A model generated the notes under the pieces. It was not told the origin of the DNA, searched no databases, and was given only the letters and a program-made list of their open reading frames with translations. DNA of 64,000 nt, taken from the NCBI RefSeq assembly GCF_000182925.2, contig NC_026506.1, forward strand, positions 2,790,001 through 2,854,000, in the 5' to 3' direction. The translations under genes were made by a program, and so were the position numbers. The stretch comes from Neurospora crassa OR74A. Its lineage: Eukaryota; Ascomycota; Sordariomycetes; Sordariales; Sordariaceae. Positions 1 to 12,169 of the stretch are shown piece after piece; the first letter of the stretch is position 1, and the number at the start of each line of letters is the position of its first letter.

Positions 1-1648
1 TATTTTAGAATAGGGTTCTTTCTAATCCCTCGGCGGAAGATAAGGGTACTATTTCTTTAGGGGGGGTTATAATTATATAGGCGCTATTACCGCTATATAA
101 CCAATTTCCTCTTACATTCTATAAGTATATATAATATTTATTTATTAGACTTTATAGCGTTATAGGTTTCGGCTAGGTGGATAGGCCGATTAATTTTTTT
201 AGTTATTCCTTTTTTATACCTCCTCTAATATATTTTTCTAGGGTAATAATAGTATAGGAGCTAGGGGGGGCGTTTAGTAGGACGCTTTTATTTCTAATTT
301 CTATTATTAGCTTTAATACCTTTCTAGTTAAGTTTTTGTAGGGGGCGAATACCTGCGGCCTTTCAATATATATAATAAATACCTTTATAATTGCCTTCCG
401 GAGAATAGGGTATTCCTTATAGTTATATACGTAATACCCCTTCTTCCTATATAATTTATAATAGACGAATAATTTATTATTATTAAATAAGTAATTTACT
501 TTACTAAAGCGTTCTCCTTCGTATTTAGCTTCATTGTAATAGGCGTAAATATTATTTTAACGGCAAAATCTTACTATATATTTAATTCCTTAATATTTAA
601 AGTATTATTAGATATTATTCGAAGATTAGAATAGTTCGTATAAGTATACGCTATTGTTTTAAAGGAAGAAGTTATTTTAGAGGAAGTACGCCGCCGATAC
701 AGTAGCGACTTTTATAAGGAATAGGCTTCTATTCTCTTTATTTCTTCTTTTCTATAGCCGAATTCTAATAATAAATACCTCCGGGTTCCTCTCCCTTATT
801 ACATTTAAAATAGTTTTTACTATAATATAATTATTAATACTATCCCAAAGTACGCCCTAAGTTAATACACTTATAGTATTTATAATAATAAAAGTATTGG
901 GGCTGAAAATATCTTTAGCCTATATTTAATTTTATTAATATTAATTATATATAAATTCGTTAAATATAATTATATAATTTCCGGCTATTAGTATTTTAAT
1001 AGTTGTGCGGATTATTAGGCCGGGTTTCTTCTTACTTAAGTAAGTAGTTAAGGTTGTCTTTATATTTTTATTCGAACGGTTTATAAAATCGGTAGTAATT
1101 ATTACTATTTTCATAGTAAATTGCTGTTTGGGTTAGAGGGAATAAACTTCTTAGTAATAGTAGGTAGTTATTAGAGGGTAGCATTAACCGTATTCGGGCT
1201 AGCTTTTGCTATAATATTAATTTAATACTTCGGCGCCTCCTAGGCGCCTTTTTCAATCTCTTTTAGAATATCCTTCTTTAAATTATCAAAATCCTTCTTA
1301 GTAATGAATTAGTCGGTTCTAACCTTATTAGCTTCGGGTTATATAGATCTTCTTTTTCCGATACGTACTTTTACGCATTTAAGAAATAGTTTTCGAATTT
1401 AATAATAGTCCTCGGTTAAAATAGTATTATAGTCTATAAATTTATTTATTTTAGTAATAAACTTCTTTAATATTTTATTATTTTTATTTGTTTTATCCGA
1501 AGTCTTTGTAGTAAATGCGGCTTCGGGATCGTTATATATTAAGATTTCCGCGAGCGGGTTGTAAATGCTATTTTCAAATCTACGAGTACTACTATTAATA
1601 GCCATCGGTAATAATAATATAACGCTATCGCTACACTCGTCGTAGGAT
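1..1648 (-). pseudogene. LINE-A ORF1 (Gag-like) remnant, partial
   Basis: ORF1 of Tad1-like LINEs encodes an RNA-binding Gag-like protein that packages the element RNA. The longest open stretch (1399-1605, 68 codons) begins MAINSSTRRFENSIYNPL and matches the ORF1 starts at 18.9 kb and 53.54 kb almost residue for residue. The frame continues downward through stop codons. The C-terminal zinc-knuckle region is represented but mutated. The family match is seen directly; the Gag role is inferred from position, the downstream zinc knuckle and the partner ORF2. Confidence 0.65.
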
Positions 1649-1753
1649 ATTGTAGGGGATATAAACGACCCTCCTAAGTCGATTACCGTTATCGGTTTTC
1701 GTTTTGGAGTACTCCTCGACTAGAAATCGGCGTTTCCGGTTCCAAAGCAGTTA
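1..1753 (-). mobile_element. LINE-A copy 1, 5' part, cut by the window start
   Basis: This is the 5' portion of a Tad1-like non-LTR retrotransposon on the minus strand. It matches the 5' parts of the copies at 17.3-19.05 kb and, reversed, at 30.59-32.3 kb and 53.4-54.85 kb. The 5' end is the shared block around CGTTTCCGGTTCCAAAGCAG near 1728-1747, after which homology stops. The rest of the element lies before base 1, so no target duplication can be checked. CA and TG are nearly absent, as expected after RIP. Confidence 0.85.
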
Positions 1754-2430
1754 TACGATTTTTATAGTTATACTCCCAAATAATTATAATAAATATATTA
1801 AAATATTCTAAATTAATGCTACGCACTACAAATGTATAACAACTTTCAAACTCTTGAAGCAATAGAATAATAAGCGCTAGGGTAAAAGGAAGAACTAAAA
1901 TTCTAATTATACCTCTAGCTAATTCTCCTCTAAACCCTCTAAAACCCAATTCGCAACTATATAAAATTAAAACCCCCCTATAAATAATTCTAATTTATCT
2001 TCTACTAAACTAAGTATAAAGGACGCTAATAATAATACTAATATATTTATAAGCAAAATAATAATTAGCCTTGCCCGCGGATACAGCGGTGCTCGAAGAA
2101 ATAAAAACAATAGTACTACCCGCTACACCAAATAAATCTCCAACGAAGAACGCTAAAAATATAGAGGGAATAACCTATATATAAAGTATGATACTTCCAA
2201 TTATTATATAATATACTACCTATACCTACTAACTATAAACCCTAAAAATAAAATTACTATTAATACAACTATAACCGCTACAGCCCCTCCTATATTAGAA
2301 GAAGAAGAATAATATAAATTTGTAATAGAGGATTAGGGAAAAGAATAATTCTAGTACGTAATTAGGCATTAGAATCCCTAGAAGTATTAAATAATAAGAT
2401 AGAAGACTTCAAATTGGAAAATGAATTAGA

Positions 2431-3735
2431 AATTAAGCCTACTTTAATTCTACTTATTATTAATAATCATAATTTATTCTACATCCTTATAAACGAAGGT
2501 TACTAATACTATACTACAATTAATAAAAAGGTTATTTACAACCTTAGAATCCCTATAATTCTTATCCCTTTACGCTAAGTAAAGGGCGTATTTACAACTA
2601 TAGAAAGCGCTACTATTAAAAACCTCGCTTAATTTATAATAGAAATTAATAATTATATTAAACCTATAATAATCTTATTCCCTATACTATAACTATAGCG
2701 CCTTATTAGTATAGGGTCCTTCTCTAGTTCTCTAGAAGGGAAAACCGTATAGTATTAAACACCGCCGAATGAAAACCCTTAGCTCTATTTCGGTCGTAAT
2801 TCTCTACGCCGCTCCTACTTTACTTATAATTATAATAATTTTTACCTACTACTATAGTAAACTAATCTCGTCTCTCCCACTACTATATTATTTTAATATT
2901 AGAATAATAAGGATAATAGGAATAGGACTAAATTAAGCGTACTACTTCCTTTACTACCTTTCTATTTTATTTCCTACCGCTCCTTCCTTCGCTTTCTCCC
3001 CGCTTCCCTATCCTATTTTCCTATTTATTACTCTACTTCTCCGCCTCCTTATTCCGTTTACAACCACCTCCGCCCTATTATTTACTCTATTACCCCGCAA
3101 ATCTACCTCTATTTATAATTATATAAGGACCCCCTTCCTTCGTCTGTATATTCCCCTACGCAGCGCCCCTTCCTAGTCCTCCTTCTCTTTCTTCCCTATC
3201 GCAACCTCCAATAAGATAGCTTCCTCCGGCCGTTATCGCCCTAGCCCGATCGACTTGACCTCCGACGTAGAGGGTCCCTCCCCTAGCGCGTCCCCGGGCC
3301 CTACGTGTATTAAACCTATAGTAATGTATATTATCCCTAAATTAAAATACCCCTTAATGTTAAATAAACTATAACTCGTTACTTATAGAACCTACTCAGT
3401 ACCCTATAAGAAGCACCTCTATATAGGAGTAGCAGGTAATTAGATCCTCTACGTTGGAAATAAAGAAAAAGAAAAAACCGTATTTATTAAAAAAGTAAAA
3501 TCCGCCGTATATATAATAGCTACTAAATTTATAGGTACTATTAACTATATACGTAAAGAATATAGCTAAACTACGGCCGAAGATTATATTTTTATTATTA
3601 GCCTTAAAAATATAGAAAAGGCCTTTACCCTAAAGAAAGGCTATATAGAAATCTAATTGTAAGAAAAAATCCTTAAACGATTTTATTACCTTCTCCCCCT
3701 ATAAATAAAAGAAGAAGCTAATAAATTTAACCCTT
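2431..3735 (+). pseudogene. Gypsy-3 aspartyl protease region, split by a LINE
   Basis: This is a retropepsin-like segment upstream of the reverse transcriptase. Around 2481-2520 the frame reads ILINEGY then TTI, where gypsy proteases have a D-[ST/E]-G catalytic loop; D has become N (GAC to AAC, RIP type). The frame runs to 2655, is broken by the LINE insertion, and resumes at 3326 with YIIPKLKYPLMLNKL followed by a protease-to-RT linker. The 18-bp duplication flanking the insert restores continuity. I am moderately sure of the family and less sure of exact domain edges. Confidence 0.6.
2674..3307 (-). mobile_element. LINE-A copy 2, 5'-truncated (634 bp)
   Basis: This holds only the 3' end of LINE-A, minus strand, starting on the plus strand at CTTATTCCCTATAC and ending at a 5' truncation point. 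It is flanked by an 18-bp duplication: TATTAAACCTATAATAAT at 2656-2673 and TATTAAACCTATAGTAAT at 3308-3325. The single mismatch is a G/A transition. Target-primed reverse transcription commonly leaves 5'-truncated copies with duplications of this size. The insertion interrupts the gypsy-3 protease. Confidence 0.9.
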
Positions 3736-6328
3736 ATAAACCCAATATTAACTACAAAATTCCCCTTAAGAAGGGCCTAAATAGGTAGGACCTCCCCCTC
3801 CCCTTCAGCCTCCTATACAATATATTTAGAGAGGAGCTACTAATATTAAAGAAGATACTTAGGGACTTCCTCGATAAAGGATATATTCGGACGAATAACT
3901 TAAAAGTTAGAACCCCAATATTATTCATCCGCAAACTAGAAAGCGGACTTCACTTCTACTATAACTATAGAACTATAAATATTATTACCCATATAGACCA
4001 CTACCCTTTCCCCCTAATTCAAAAAACTTTTAAAATTTTAAAAGGAATATACTAATATACGAAAGTCGACATTATAATAGTAGTTTACAAAATATATATA
4101 ACTATAAGGGAGGAGAGTAAAACCACCTTCTAAACCCTCTATAAACTTTTTAAGTAGATAATAGTCCCCTTCGGTCTCTCTCGAGCCCCAACTTTATTCT
4201 AAAGGTATATCAATTCCATTTTCTATAATTATCTAAACAATTTCTACTTTACTTATATAAACAATATACTTATTTATTCTTTTAAATTTAAAAAAAAAAC
4301 TATAAGAAGAAAGTAATAATAGTTCTAGAAAAACTTAAGGAATACAAACTATACCTCAACTTCAATAAATATAAATTTTCTATAAAAAAGGTTAAATATC
4401 TCAATTTTATTATTTATACGGGTATAAACGTATAAACCGACCCCAAGAAAATTAAAGCAATTTTCAATTAGCTTACTCCTACTTTATAGAAAAGTGTATA
4501 CAACTTCTTTAAATTTATAAACTACTACTATATATTTATCCCCTAATTTTCTAAAGTAACTATACCCCTAATTAAACTTATAAATAAGGGAATTACATTC
4601 GAATAGATTAAGGAATATAATGTAACCTTCTACCTCCTTAAACGCCTATTTACACGCGCGCCTATTTTTATAAAATTCAACCCCAACTGTAAAACCTTTT
4701 TAAAAACTAATTATAGTAATTATACGCTTAGAGGTATACTAATATAAGAAGTAAATAATAGTACCTAGCGTACTATAACTTTCTATTCTAAGAAATTCTC
4801 TATAATAAAATATAATTACCTTATTTACAATAAAAAAATATTAACGATTATTTCGTACCTCAAAAAATAGTCCGTAGAATTATATAATTGCGAAGCCTTT
4901 ACAATCCTTATTAATTACTATAACTTCGAATATTTTATAGAATACTAAGGTCTCTTTAAGCAATAAACTTACTAAGTAGAATATTTATTATAATTTAATT
5001 TTCACCTTATTTACTTCCTAAGTAAAGAAATTATAGTCCTAAATATATTATTCTATAAAGATTAAAACTAGCCCTCAAATAAAGACCGTAAAGTTAAAAA
5101 TATATAATTTATTCCCGAGGCAACCCTACAAATATACATCCGAATCTCTACTTCTACCGTCTCCCCGGCAGAAGGTATATATATATTTAAAAATCCGGAT
5201 TTACAATAGCTCTAGGATCAAACCATCTACTTTAACTCTATATACTAAACCGCCCTATACATAATTAAAAACAACACTCGAACCTTCGTACCGTTACTTT
5301 AATCAAGAATTCAAATTACTAATTACTTTATAAATACATTAAACCAACTATACTATAGGGCACCTCTAAATCCTAAGGACCCTAACTATATCCGAAACTA
5401 TAGTATTCGCAATTACTAATTAAGAATAGTAATTTAATACCCTCTATAGAACTATTATAATATATAAAGCCGCGGCCATTAATTACCCTAATAAAAAGGA
5501 AATAATCTTTACTCTTTTAAAAGAATACTACTAACTTCCATTAGGAACCTACATACAATACTTCCTATACAACTATTATATTTACGATTCCACAAAGGTC
5601 TAGAGAAATATAAAGAGAAGCTTTCTATAAACGTTAACAACCCTAAACCAATACTATAGGGCTATTTAAATAAATTTTATTACCAACTTCCCGAATACTA
5701 ATAGTAATACGTACCTATAAATTGTTAAAAACCAATTTGATAAGAATATTATTCTCAAACTTATACCCTCTATAAATACAAACCTCTATATAGAATACTT
5801 GCTTTAATACTTCGTACGCTACTATAATCAGCTATATTTAATTATTAGTAATAGAAGGACTAATTAGACAAGTAGGTTTCAGAAACATTTCTATAAACTA
5901 ATATATATAGAATAACTCCTTAATATAGCCTACTACCCCCAAATTAATAGTAGCTCTAAAAGAATAAACTAAGAAATATACACTTTCTTCAGAGCTTATA
6001 TTAACTACCTACAAAATAGTTAGAATTATTAAACCCCTATAGCCTAACTAACAATTAACAATAAAATAAATACTTCTATTAATATAACCCCCTTCTTTAC
6101 AATTTACAACTATAAAGTAGGCCCAATTATTCTTATTATTGAAGAATCCCTAAAGGAGCTACCTATTATATCTATCCCTAAATAAAAAACCTACGAATCC
6201 ATAGAGAAATTATAATGAATTTCAAATATATATTAAATAACTATAATTACGGCCGTATAATAGTATAAGAAATTTACAAACCACTCCAAATAACTAACTA
6301 AATACTTCCAAATCGGAAATAAAATTTA
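3736..6328 (+). pseudogene. Gypsy-3 pol: reverse transcriptase, RNase H, integrase
   Basis: The frame shows gypsy RT hallmarks: FLDKGYIRTNN then ILFIRKLESGLHF around 3870-3960, FGLSRAPTLF near 4170-4200, and the active site YINNILIYS (normally YIDD) at 4254-4280. RNase H reads TNYSNYTLRGIL near 4706, where the family has T-D-A-S. Integrase core motifs follow: INFITNFP near 5672, ISNRRTNQTSRF-like near 5840-5880 and YYPQINSSSKRINQEI near 5925-5985. Catalytic D residues are repeatedly N. Many TAG/TAA codons stand at Gln/Trp positions. The protein would copy RNA into DNA and insert it. It is dead here. Confidence 0.88.
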
Positions 6329-6568
6329 TATTATAGGGCGCGAGCAAGCACTAAGGTAAGACTTTGATTGTTGTGCGAGGAATAGGAAGAGAATCCTATA
6401 CGCGCACGAGAACTATATAGGGCATGCTGTGTGGGTCCGGTATACGGACCCAGCACGTATGTACGTAACTACTGCTATTGTATTGCACTTAGATAGCTAT
6501 AAGCTAGCTATACTACTATAGTATAGTACCCTTCTATATATAAGAATATGGTAGTAATGCCTATAATA
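6329..6568 (-). repeat. Gypsy-1 3' LTR
   Basis: This 240-bp LTR aligns end to end with the one at 26286-26525. I count about 30 differences, and all are C/T or G/A transitions. Its ends read TATTATAGGG and CCTATAATA, which are RIPed forms of TGTTATA and TGACA as seen in the gypsy-2 LTR. It contains the inverted repeat GGGTCCGGTATACGGACCC at 6433-6451. Confidence 0.95.
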
Positions 6569-6584
6569 CTACCTTCCCTTAAAA
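6569..6584 (-). promoter_or_regulatory. Polypurine tract of gypsy-1
   Basis: Read on the minus strand, the sequence just before the 3' LTR is TTTTAAGGGAAGGTAG. It is purine-rich and directly adjoins the LTR, as expected for the primer of plus-strand DNA synthesis. Confidence 0.6.
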
Positions 6585-9500
6585 TGAAGCTCCTATTCGA
6601 AAAATCTATTATTATTGATAAAGTAGACCCTCTTGATCCTTCCCGTGGCTATATTTAATTAAATACCGGTAAAAGTTTCGCTAAGACGGGAGGCTATTTA
6701 GTATTCGAATTCCCGTTTAGGGGTAGAATACTAATTGAAATATCGTTAAATTTGACTCTTCTATTATAAGAATTATTATTACCCTTAATAATCTATTTAC
6801 ACTTTATAAACTGCTCTAATTACTATATATAGAGGACTTTAACGATTCTTACTATTACTAGCCCTACCGGGGGTATTATAGGGACGCCTATAGTATAGCG
6901 GTTTACGGGGACGCCTATAACTGTTATTAGTATAAGTTTGGAGAGTTTGTACGTTTAATTCCCTACTTATAATTCGTTTTTCTCTTTAAATATTTAATTG
7001 TTGTATTACTAACCTCTTTTAAATGCTTCTTATCTTCCAATCTTATCCGTTATAGGTTTTATTCTAATATAGATTATATATAGGCCGTTTTAGGGAATAG
7101 GAAATATAAAACCGTTGTAAGATGTATTATTTTTTAGTACTACCAATAGTTGCCTTATAAAAGGGTATATTATAAGGTATTCGATTAGGGTACATAGAAT
7201 AAGTCGATTTAAACTCCTCTTTTTTTTTTGTAATTTGAGGCTTAGTTTTGTACTTTTATACTTTATTTCTCTAATTGTAAAAGGCCGAAATATTATTTAT
7301 TATTTAATTTTATACTCCTTCTTATTTACTAATTATCCGCTACTAATATTACTGTAATTAAGATTGAGGGTTAATCCTAAGTGTTACTCCCGAGAATTGT
7401 TTTTATTTTTTACTAAGTCTTCTATCCTTTTTTAAAATTTGGGTAAGGAGGATTAAATTCTAGGTAATTGTTATAAAATTGCTAAATTAATTCTTAATAG
7501 CTATTGAAGTTCTTGGTTAGTTGTTAATTTAGTAGGTAGTATAATTATTTTACGAAATATTTCTAAGAGCCGTCTATTCTCTAGTAGTTTAGTAGCTCTT
7601 CGAATTCCTATTGCTTATCTTCTTCAAATTCGTTTATTTTAATAACAATTATACCCTTATTTACCTTAACGTTTATTATTAATTCTCTCTAATTAGGGAG
7701 TCCTTCGATATAAGGCTTTACTCGGGATATATTAATAACGTAGGTAACTCTTATATTTTAAGGTAGGGTTAATTCTACTATATACGAATTTACTTTTATA
7801 ATACAAAAGGGGCCTTCGAACTTGGGTATTAGTTTATTATACGGGCGTCCTATAGTGTAATTACTTATATTAAATATAATTTTATTATTAATTTTATACT
7901 TAGAAATATCTATACACTTCTTATTCACTACTACTTTATATCGCTCTTATACTTATAATAATAAAGTTTTAATAAAATCCTAAATTTCCTTAAAGCGTAT
8001 AACTAATTGGTTGGCGTTAAAGATCTATTTTTATTGTATATCTATTACGTTAGAAGGTAGTAGCGTAGTCGGTTCTATACCTATACGAGGGTAAAAATTA
8101 TAGTTGGCGAAGAATGGAGTAACTCTTATTAATACCGATTTAAGGTTATTGCTTTGAAATTCGGCTAAAGGTAGTTAATTTACTTAATTATCTTACGCTT
8201 AATTAATAAAGGTTCGTAAATATTATTCTATTTCTATATTAATCCGTTCTATTTACCTATTTATCTCCTTATAGTATAGTATAAATAGTTTTAATTTAAT
8301 ACTTAATTGCTATAATAATTACTTTTACAAAGCTAATATAAATTAGATACTTCTATTAGATATAATAGTATTTAGGAGGCTGTAGAGGGTGTAAATATAG
8401 ACGATAAATTTCTCTACTAATTCCTCTATTAATAATCCTTTAATTAAAATAAAATATTGTATTTTTGTAAGCTTATTTACTATAATTAATATATATTTAT
8501 ACTTAATACCTCTACTTACCCTCGTTAATTTAGGGAACGGAGTTATATAATTGATAGAGATATCCCTCTTGGGGGCGTACAGAATTAGTAATGGCTTTAA
8601 AAACCCTACTAGCGATATTCTAGTAGCTTTAGTCTTACTATAGGGAATATACGCCCTATAATAAGCATTTACTATAATAATTATTCCGGACTAGAAATAC
8701 CAATATATTAGTACTATTATTTTATTTCTGCCTAAATAGCCTCCTTATATTAATGAATAAATACGGTGGATTAATTTAAGTTGGACTTTCTCGTTGTTAA
8801 GGGGAATTATTAGCTTATCTTAAAATATAACCCTATTATTAACTATATAATATTCGGCGAAGGGGATTCTTAATTTCTTCTTTAGGTACTTTAGCTAATT
8901 ATTCCCTATTCGGATAACTTTTCGAATATTAATTATTATAGGCGAATTAACGTAGGTACAGTCTACTAAATTATTTGTATAAATGCCTAGCCCCTCCTAG
9001 TCTTCTTCTTTAAAATTGTTTTCTAGAATATAAATAATAAGGGGAATCCTATCTTTAAATATAGTATTTATTATAAATCCTTTGCTATTAACATTTAAAA
9101 GCTCTCTATTATTAAAGGATTAGTTAAAGCGGTCCGGGTCGATAAGTAATTTTTTTTTAGCTTTTAGCCTGTCGTTTGTTTCGTTTTTAAGGATATATTT
9201 TAACTTCCTACTTAGGGCGTTGGGCTTAACGTTCGTTCATCCCGGCTGATATTTAATTGTAAGATTAAATTTAGATAAGAATTTAAATTACTATATATAC
9301 TATAGTATAAGCCTTTTAATAGTATGGAACGTTTTTAAATTTTTGTAATTTATAATAATCTTAAATAGTTAGGTAATTCCCTCTAATTCCGGCCTCTATT
9401 CTTCTAGCGTTTTAACGACTGCTAATAGTTCTTTATTATATATATTATAATTATATTCGGCCGCTGAATATTTTATTAAGAAGTAGACTACTAGGTAGAA

Positions 9501-11329
9501 ATCCCTTTTATAAATTTAGGAGAGGGTACCTCCTAACGATTAATTTAAGGTATTAACCTTTATAATTATAGGCTTTTCCTAATTGTAAATCTTTAGAACC
9601 GGAATAGATGTGAACGCTGTTTTTAAAGATTTAAAGGCGTTATTATACTCTTTATTCTACTACTATTCAATTATTCTTTTTATTAATTTATATAATAATT
9701 TACTTATATAGGAAAACCTAGCGATGAACCTTCGGTAAAAGTTCGCGAACCCTAAGAAATATTGTAATTAATATTTATTTGTTAATACTTCCTATTTCGT
9801 AATTGCTTTTACTTTTTTAGGATTTATCTTAATACCGCCTGGGGTAATAATTAGCCCGAAATATTTAATTCTTTATATATAGAATTTATATGTATTAATA
9901 TTAATTTAAAGGCCTATATTAATTAAGTATTGTAGTACTTCCTTAATATATTTAACGTAGTCCTTATAGGTTTCTAAGAAGATTAAAACATTATTAAGGT
10001 AAGCGGTTGTATAGATATTAAGGATATTATATAGTATATTATTAATAAAATTCTAGAAAGAGGCTAATACTCCTAAGAGCCCGAATAGGTAAATTAGCAA
10101 TTCGTATAATCCGAATTATATAATAAACGCTATGAATTATTTATAGCCTTCGGTTATTCTTAATTTATTAAATATTATAATAATATTTACTTTAATAAAC
10201 TATGTAGCTCTGTAAATAGCGTTTAGTATTTTTTTAATTAATAGTAGTAGATATTTATTCTTTAATAAGATTTTATTAATTCCTCTATAATCGATATAAA
10301 TCCTTACGCTGCTACCCGGTGTTTTTATTAATAGGATTAGGGAGGCTACGTTTGAGGTAGAAGGCCGGATAAATCCCTTTACTAAATTGTTATCCAATTA
10401 TTATTTAATAATTTTTAATTTTTATAGTAATATTGGCCTCGCCCTCGAATATAGTAGTAATTCTACCCCCGGCTTCAATTTGATCTTATAGTTGTATAAG
10501 CGGTATTTTAGAATTATTTTGGCATTTATTAGGTTTACTACGTAAGATAAATCTTTATACTTATTTAGGAAGTGGGCTTTAATTTACTCCGGGGTATATT
10601 TCGGCTTTATTAATTTCTCTATAAATTTTTATATATCCTTATTCGAAATACTATAGATTTTATTAATTTCGGTAAGTACTGTAGGTATTTTCTTCCCTTC
10701 GGGTATTTTTTGCTTATCCCTATTAAATCCCAATCTATAAATATAGTTAATAAAATTATAGGCTGCTTCGCCTAGCTAGAGGGAATATTCGCCGGTAGTC
10801 TCGCCGGCCGCTTCCTTCTTATATAAATTAATAAAGTTATAAACTTTAGCGTCTTTAAAGTACGGTTTATAAAGTTTACCCTTGCCTTATATAATTTCCT
10901 TCTAGGTATTTTCTAATAGCGCTAGTATCGATATAGCTTCCCCTTTATTTTTTTATATTTCTTTAAACTCTACCTACGTAATCGAACTAATTTAAACCCC
11001 TTTTAACTTTATATTTAGTATAAAGGTCCTTCCGTTAATAAATTTAAAGTCTAAAAGGTCTAGTTCCGCTATATTAATTATTAGTTCGAATAGTCGGAAT
11101 ATAGTCCGTTTAACTCTTTTTAACTACAGTAGTATTTAGATTCGTCGCCCGCCGACGGTCTTTATTCGTATTTTAGCCTTTTTTAAGGCTAGTTTCCTTT
11201 TTAGACTAAAAGGTTCTTTAAATATATTTACGTATATTAATAAGGAGGGGGATTCTATTATTATAGCTTAGCTTCCCTTAGGAGCTTTTGTAATATTAAT
11301 TATCCAATTAGGGAGATTCTTTTCGTTTA
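6585..11329 (-). pseudogene. Gypsy-1 pol: RT, RNase H, integrase, chromodomain
   Basis: The clearest open block (10200-10397) reads GFIRPSTSNVASLILLIKTP then IYIDYRGINKI, the gypsy RT fingers. The active site reads YLNNVLIF at 9985-10008 (normally YLDD). RNase H follows (LGGTLS, EYNYNIYNKELLAVVKTLEE) at about 9300-9660. Integrase has GGYLGRNK near 8740, INYITPFPK near 8540, TIISNRSI at 8341-8380 and ERINIEIE near 8230. Segment 7430-7610 (RRIDGS, KYFVKWLYY-like) is a chromodomain, as in Tf1/sushi-type chromoviruses. Stops are frequent and acidic catalytic residues are N. The 5' part of this polyprotein continues at 20027. Confidence 0.9.
11316..11329. repeat. Target-site duplication, left copy (outer LINE)
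   Basis: ATTCTTTTCGTTTA here is repeated at 20013-20026. The pair flanks the outer truncated LINE-A together with the full-length LINE inside it. Joining the two sides restores the gypsy-1 reading frame (NEKNLPNWIIN). Confidence 0.9.
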
Positions 11330-12116
11330 ATAATAGTCTTATTCCCTATACTATAACTATAGCGCCTTATTAGCATAGGGTCCTTCTCCAGTTCTTTAGA
11401 GGGGAAAACCGTACGGTATTAAACACCGCCGGATAAAAACCCCCAGCTCCATTTCGGTCGTAGTTCTCTACGCTGCTCCTACTTTATTTATAGTTATAAC
11501 GGTTCTCACCTACTACTATAACAAATTAATTTCGTTTCTTTTATTGCTACGTTATCCTAATACTAGAATAATAAAAATAATAAGAATAGGATTAAATTAA
11601 ACGTACCACTTCCTTTACTACCTTTCTATTTTATTCCCTATTGTTCCTTCCTCCGCTTTCTTCCCACTTCCCTATCCTATTTCCCTATTTATTATTCTAT
11701 ATTTCTACTTCCTTACTCTATTTATAAATACTTCCTTCCTATTATTTATTCTACTACCCTATAGATTTACCTTTATTTATAATAGTATAAAGACCCCTTT
11801 CCCTTATTTATATAATCCCTTATATAGCGCCCCTTCCTAATCCTTCTTCTCCTTCCTCCTTATTATATCTTCTAATAAAATAATTTCCTCCGGCTATTAT
11901 CGCCCTAACCCGATCAATTTAACTTCTAACGTAGAAGGTCCCTCCCCTAGTATATCCCCAGGCCCTATATCCCCTACGGTTGTACCTCTAGAATTTATAT
12001 TCCTTATTTATACCCTTCGCAATTTCTTTAATAATTATTCTCCTTTAAATTAATATAATTTCCTTCTTCTTTATTTTCTTCGGCCCTTATATTAATTTAA
12101 TTAGTATTATTCGTAA
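11330..12116 (-). mobile_element. LINE-A copy 3, 3' half
   Basis: This is the 3' part of a 5'-truncated LINE-A on the minus strand. It begins with the family 3' end (TAATAGTCTTATTCCCTATA) and breaks off at 12116 inside the sequence AATTAGTATTATTCGTAA. The same element resumes at 19066, so the full-length copy 4 landed within it. Before splitting, the copy was about 1.73 kb. Confidence 0.92.
12099..12116. repeat. 18-bp target-site duplication, left copy
   Basis: AATTAGTATTATTCGTAA at 12099-12116 recurs exactly at 19048-19065. It brackets the full-length LINE-A copy 4. Confidence 0.95.
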
Positions 12117-12132
12117 TAATAATAGTCTTATT

Positions 12133-12169
12133 CCCTATACTATAACTATAGCGCTTTATTAGTATAGGG
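12133..12169 (-). other. LINE-A 3'-terminal stem-loop
   Basis: CCCTATAC and GTATAGGG form a perfect 8-bp stem around a 21-nt loop about 16 bases from the element 3' end. The same arms occur at the 3' ends of the other copies (for example 2.68, 11.34, 37.49, 49.69 and 54.87 kb). Some LINE reverse transcriptases recognise a 3' RNA hairpin, so this is a candidate recognition structure. That role is inferred. Confidence 0.55.

Larger units (their letters stand above)
1754..6328 (+). mobile_element. Gypsy-3, left part (gag/protease to integrase)
   Basis: This is the left half of a plus-strand Ty3/gypsy LTR retrotransposon. Its domains run protease, reverse transcriptase, RNase H, integrase. It is interrupted at 2674-3307 by a truncated LINE-A and stops at 6328, where gypsy-1 is inserted. 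Reading resumes at 26526 with the integrase C-terminus and chromodomain. The 5' LTR is not visible because LINE-A copy 1 abuts on the left. Segment 1754-2430 holds a weakly readable gag-like frame. Confidence 0.8.

Noticed and set aside
1689-1949. 86-codon minus-strand open frame
   Set aside because: It spans the LINE-A 5' end and the start of gypsy-3 on the opposite strand, has no domain, and is a chance frame across an element junction.
3752-3934. 60-codon minus-strand frame
   Set aside because: Antisense to the clearly recognisable gypsy-3 reverse transcriptase.
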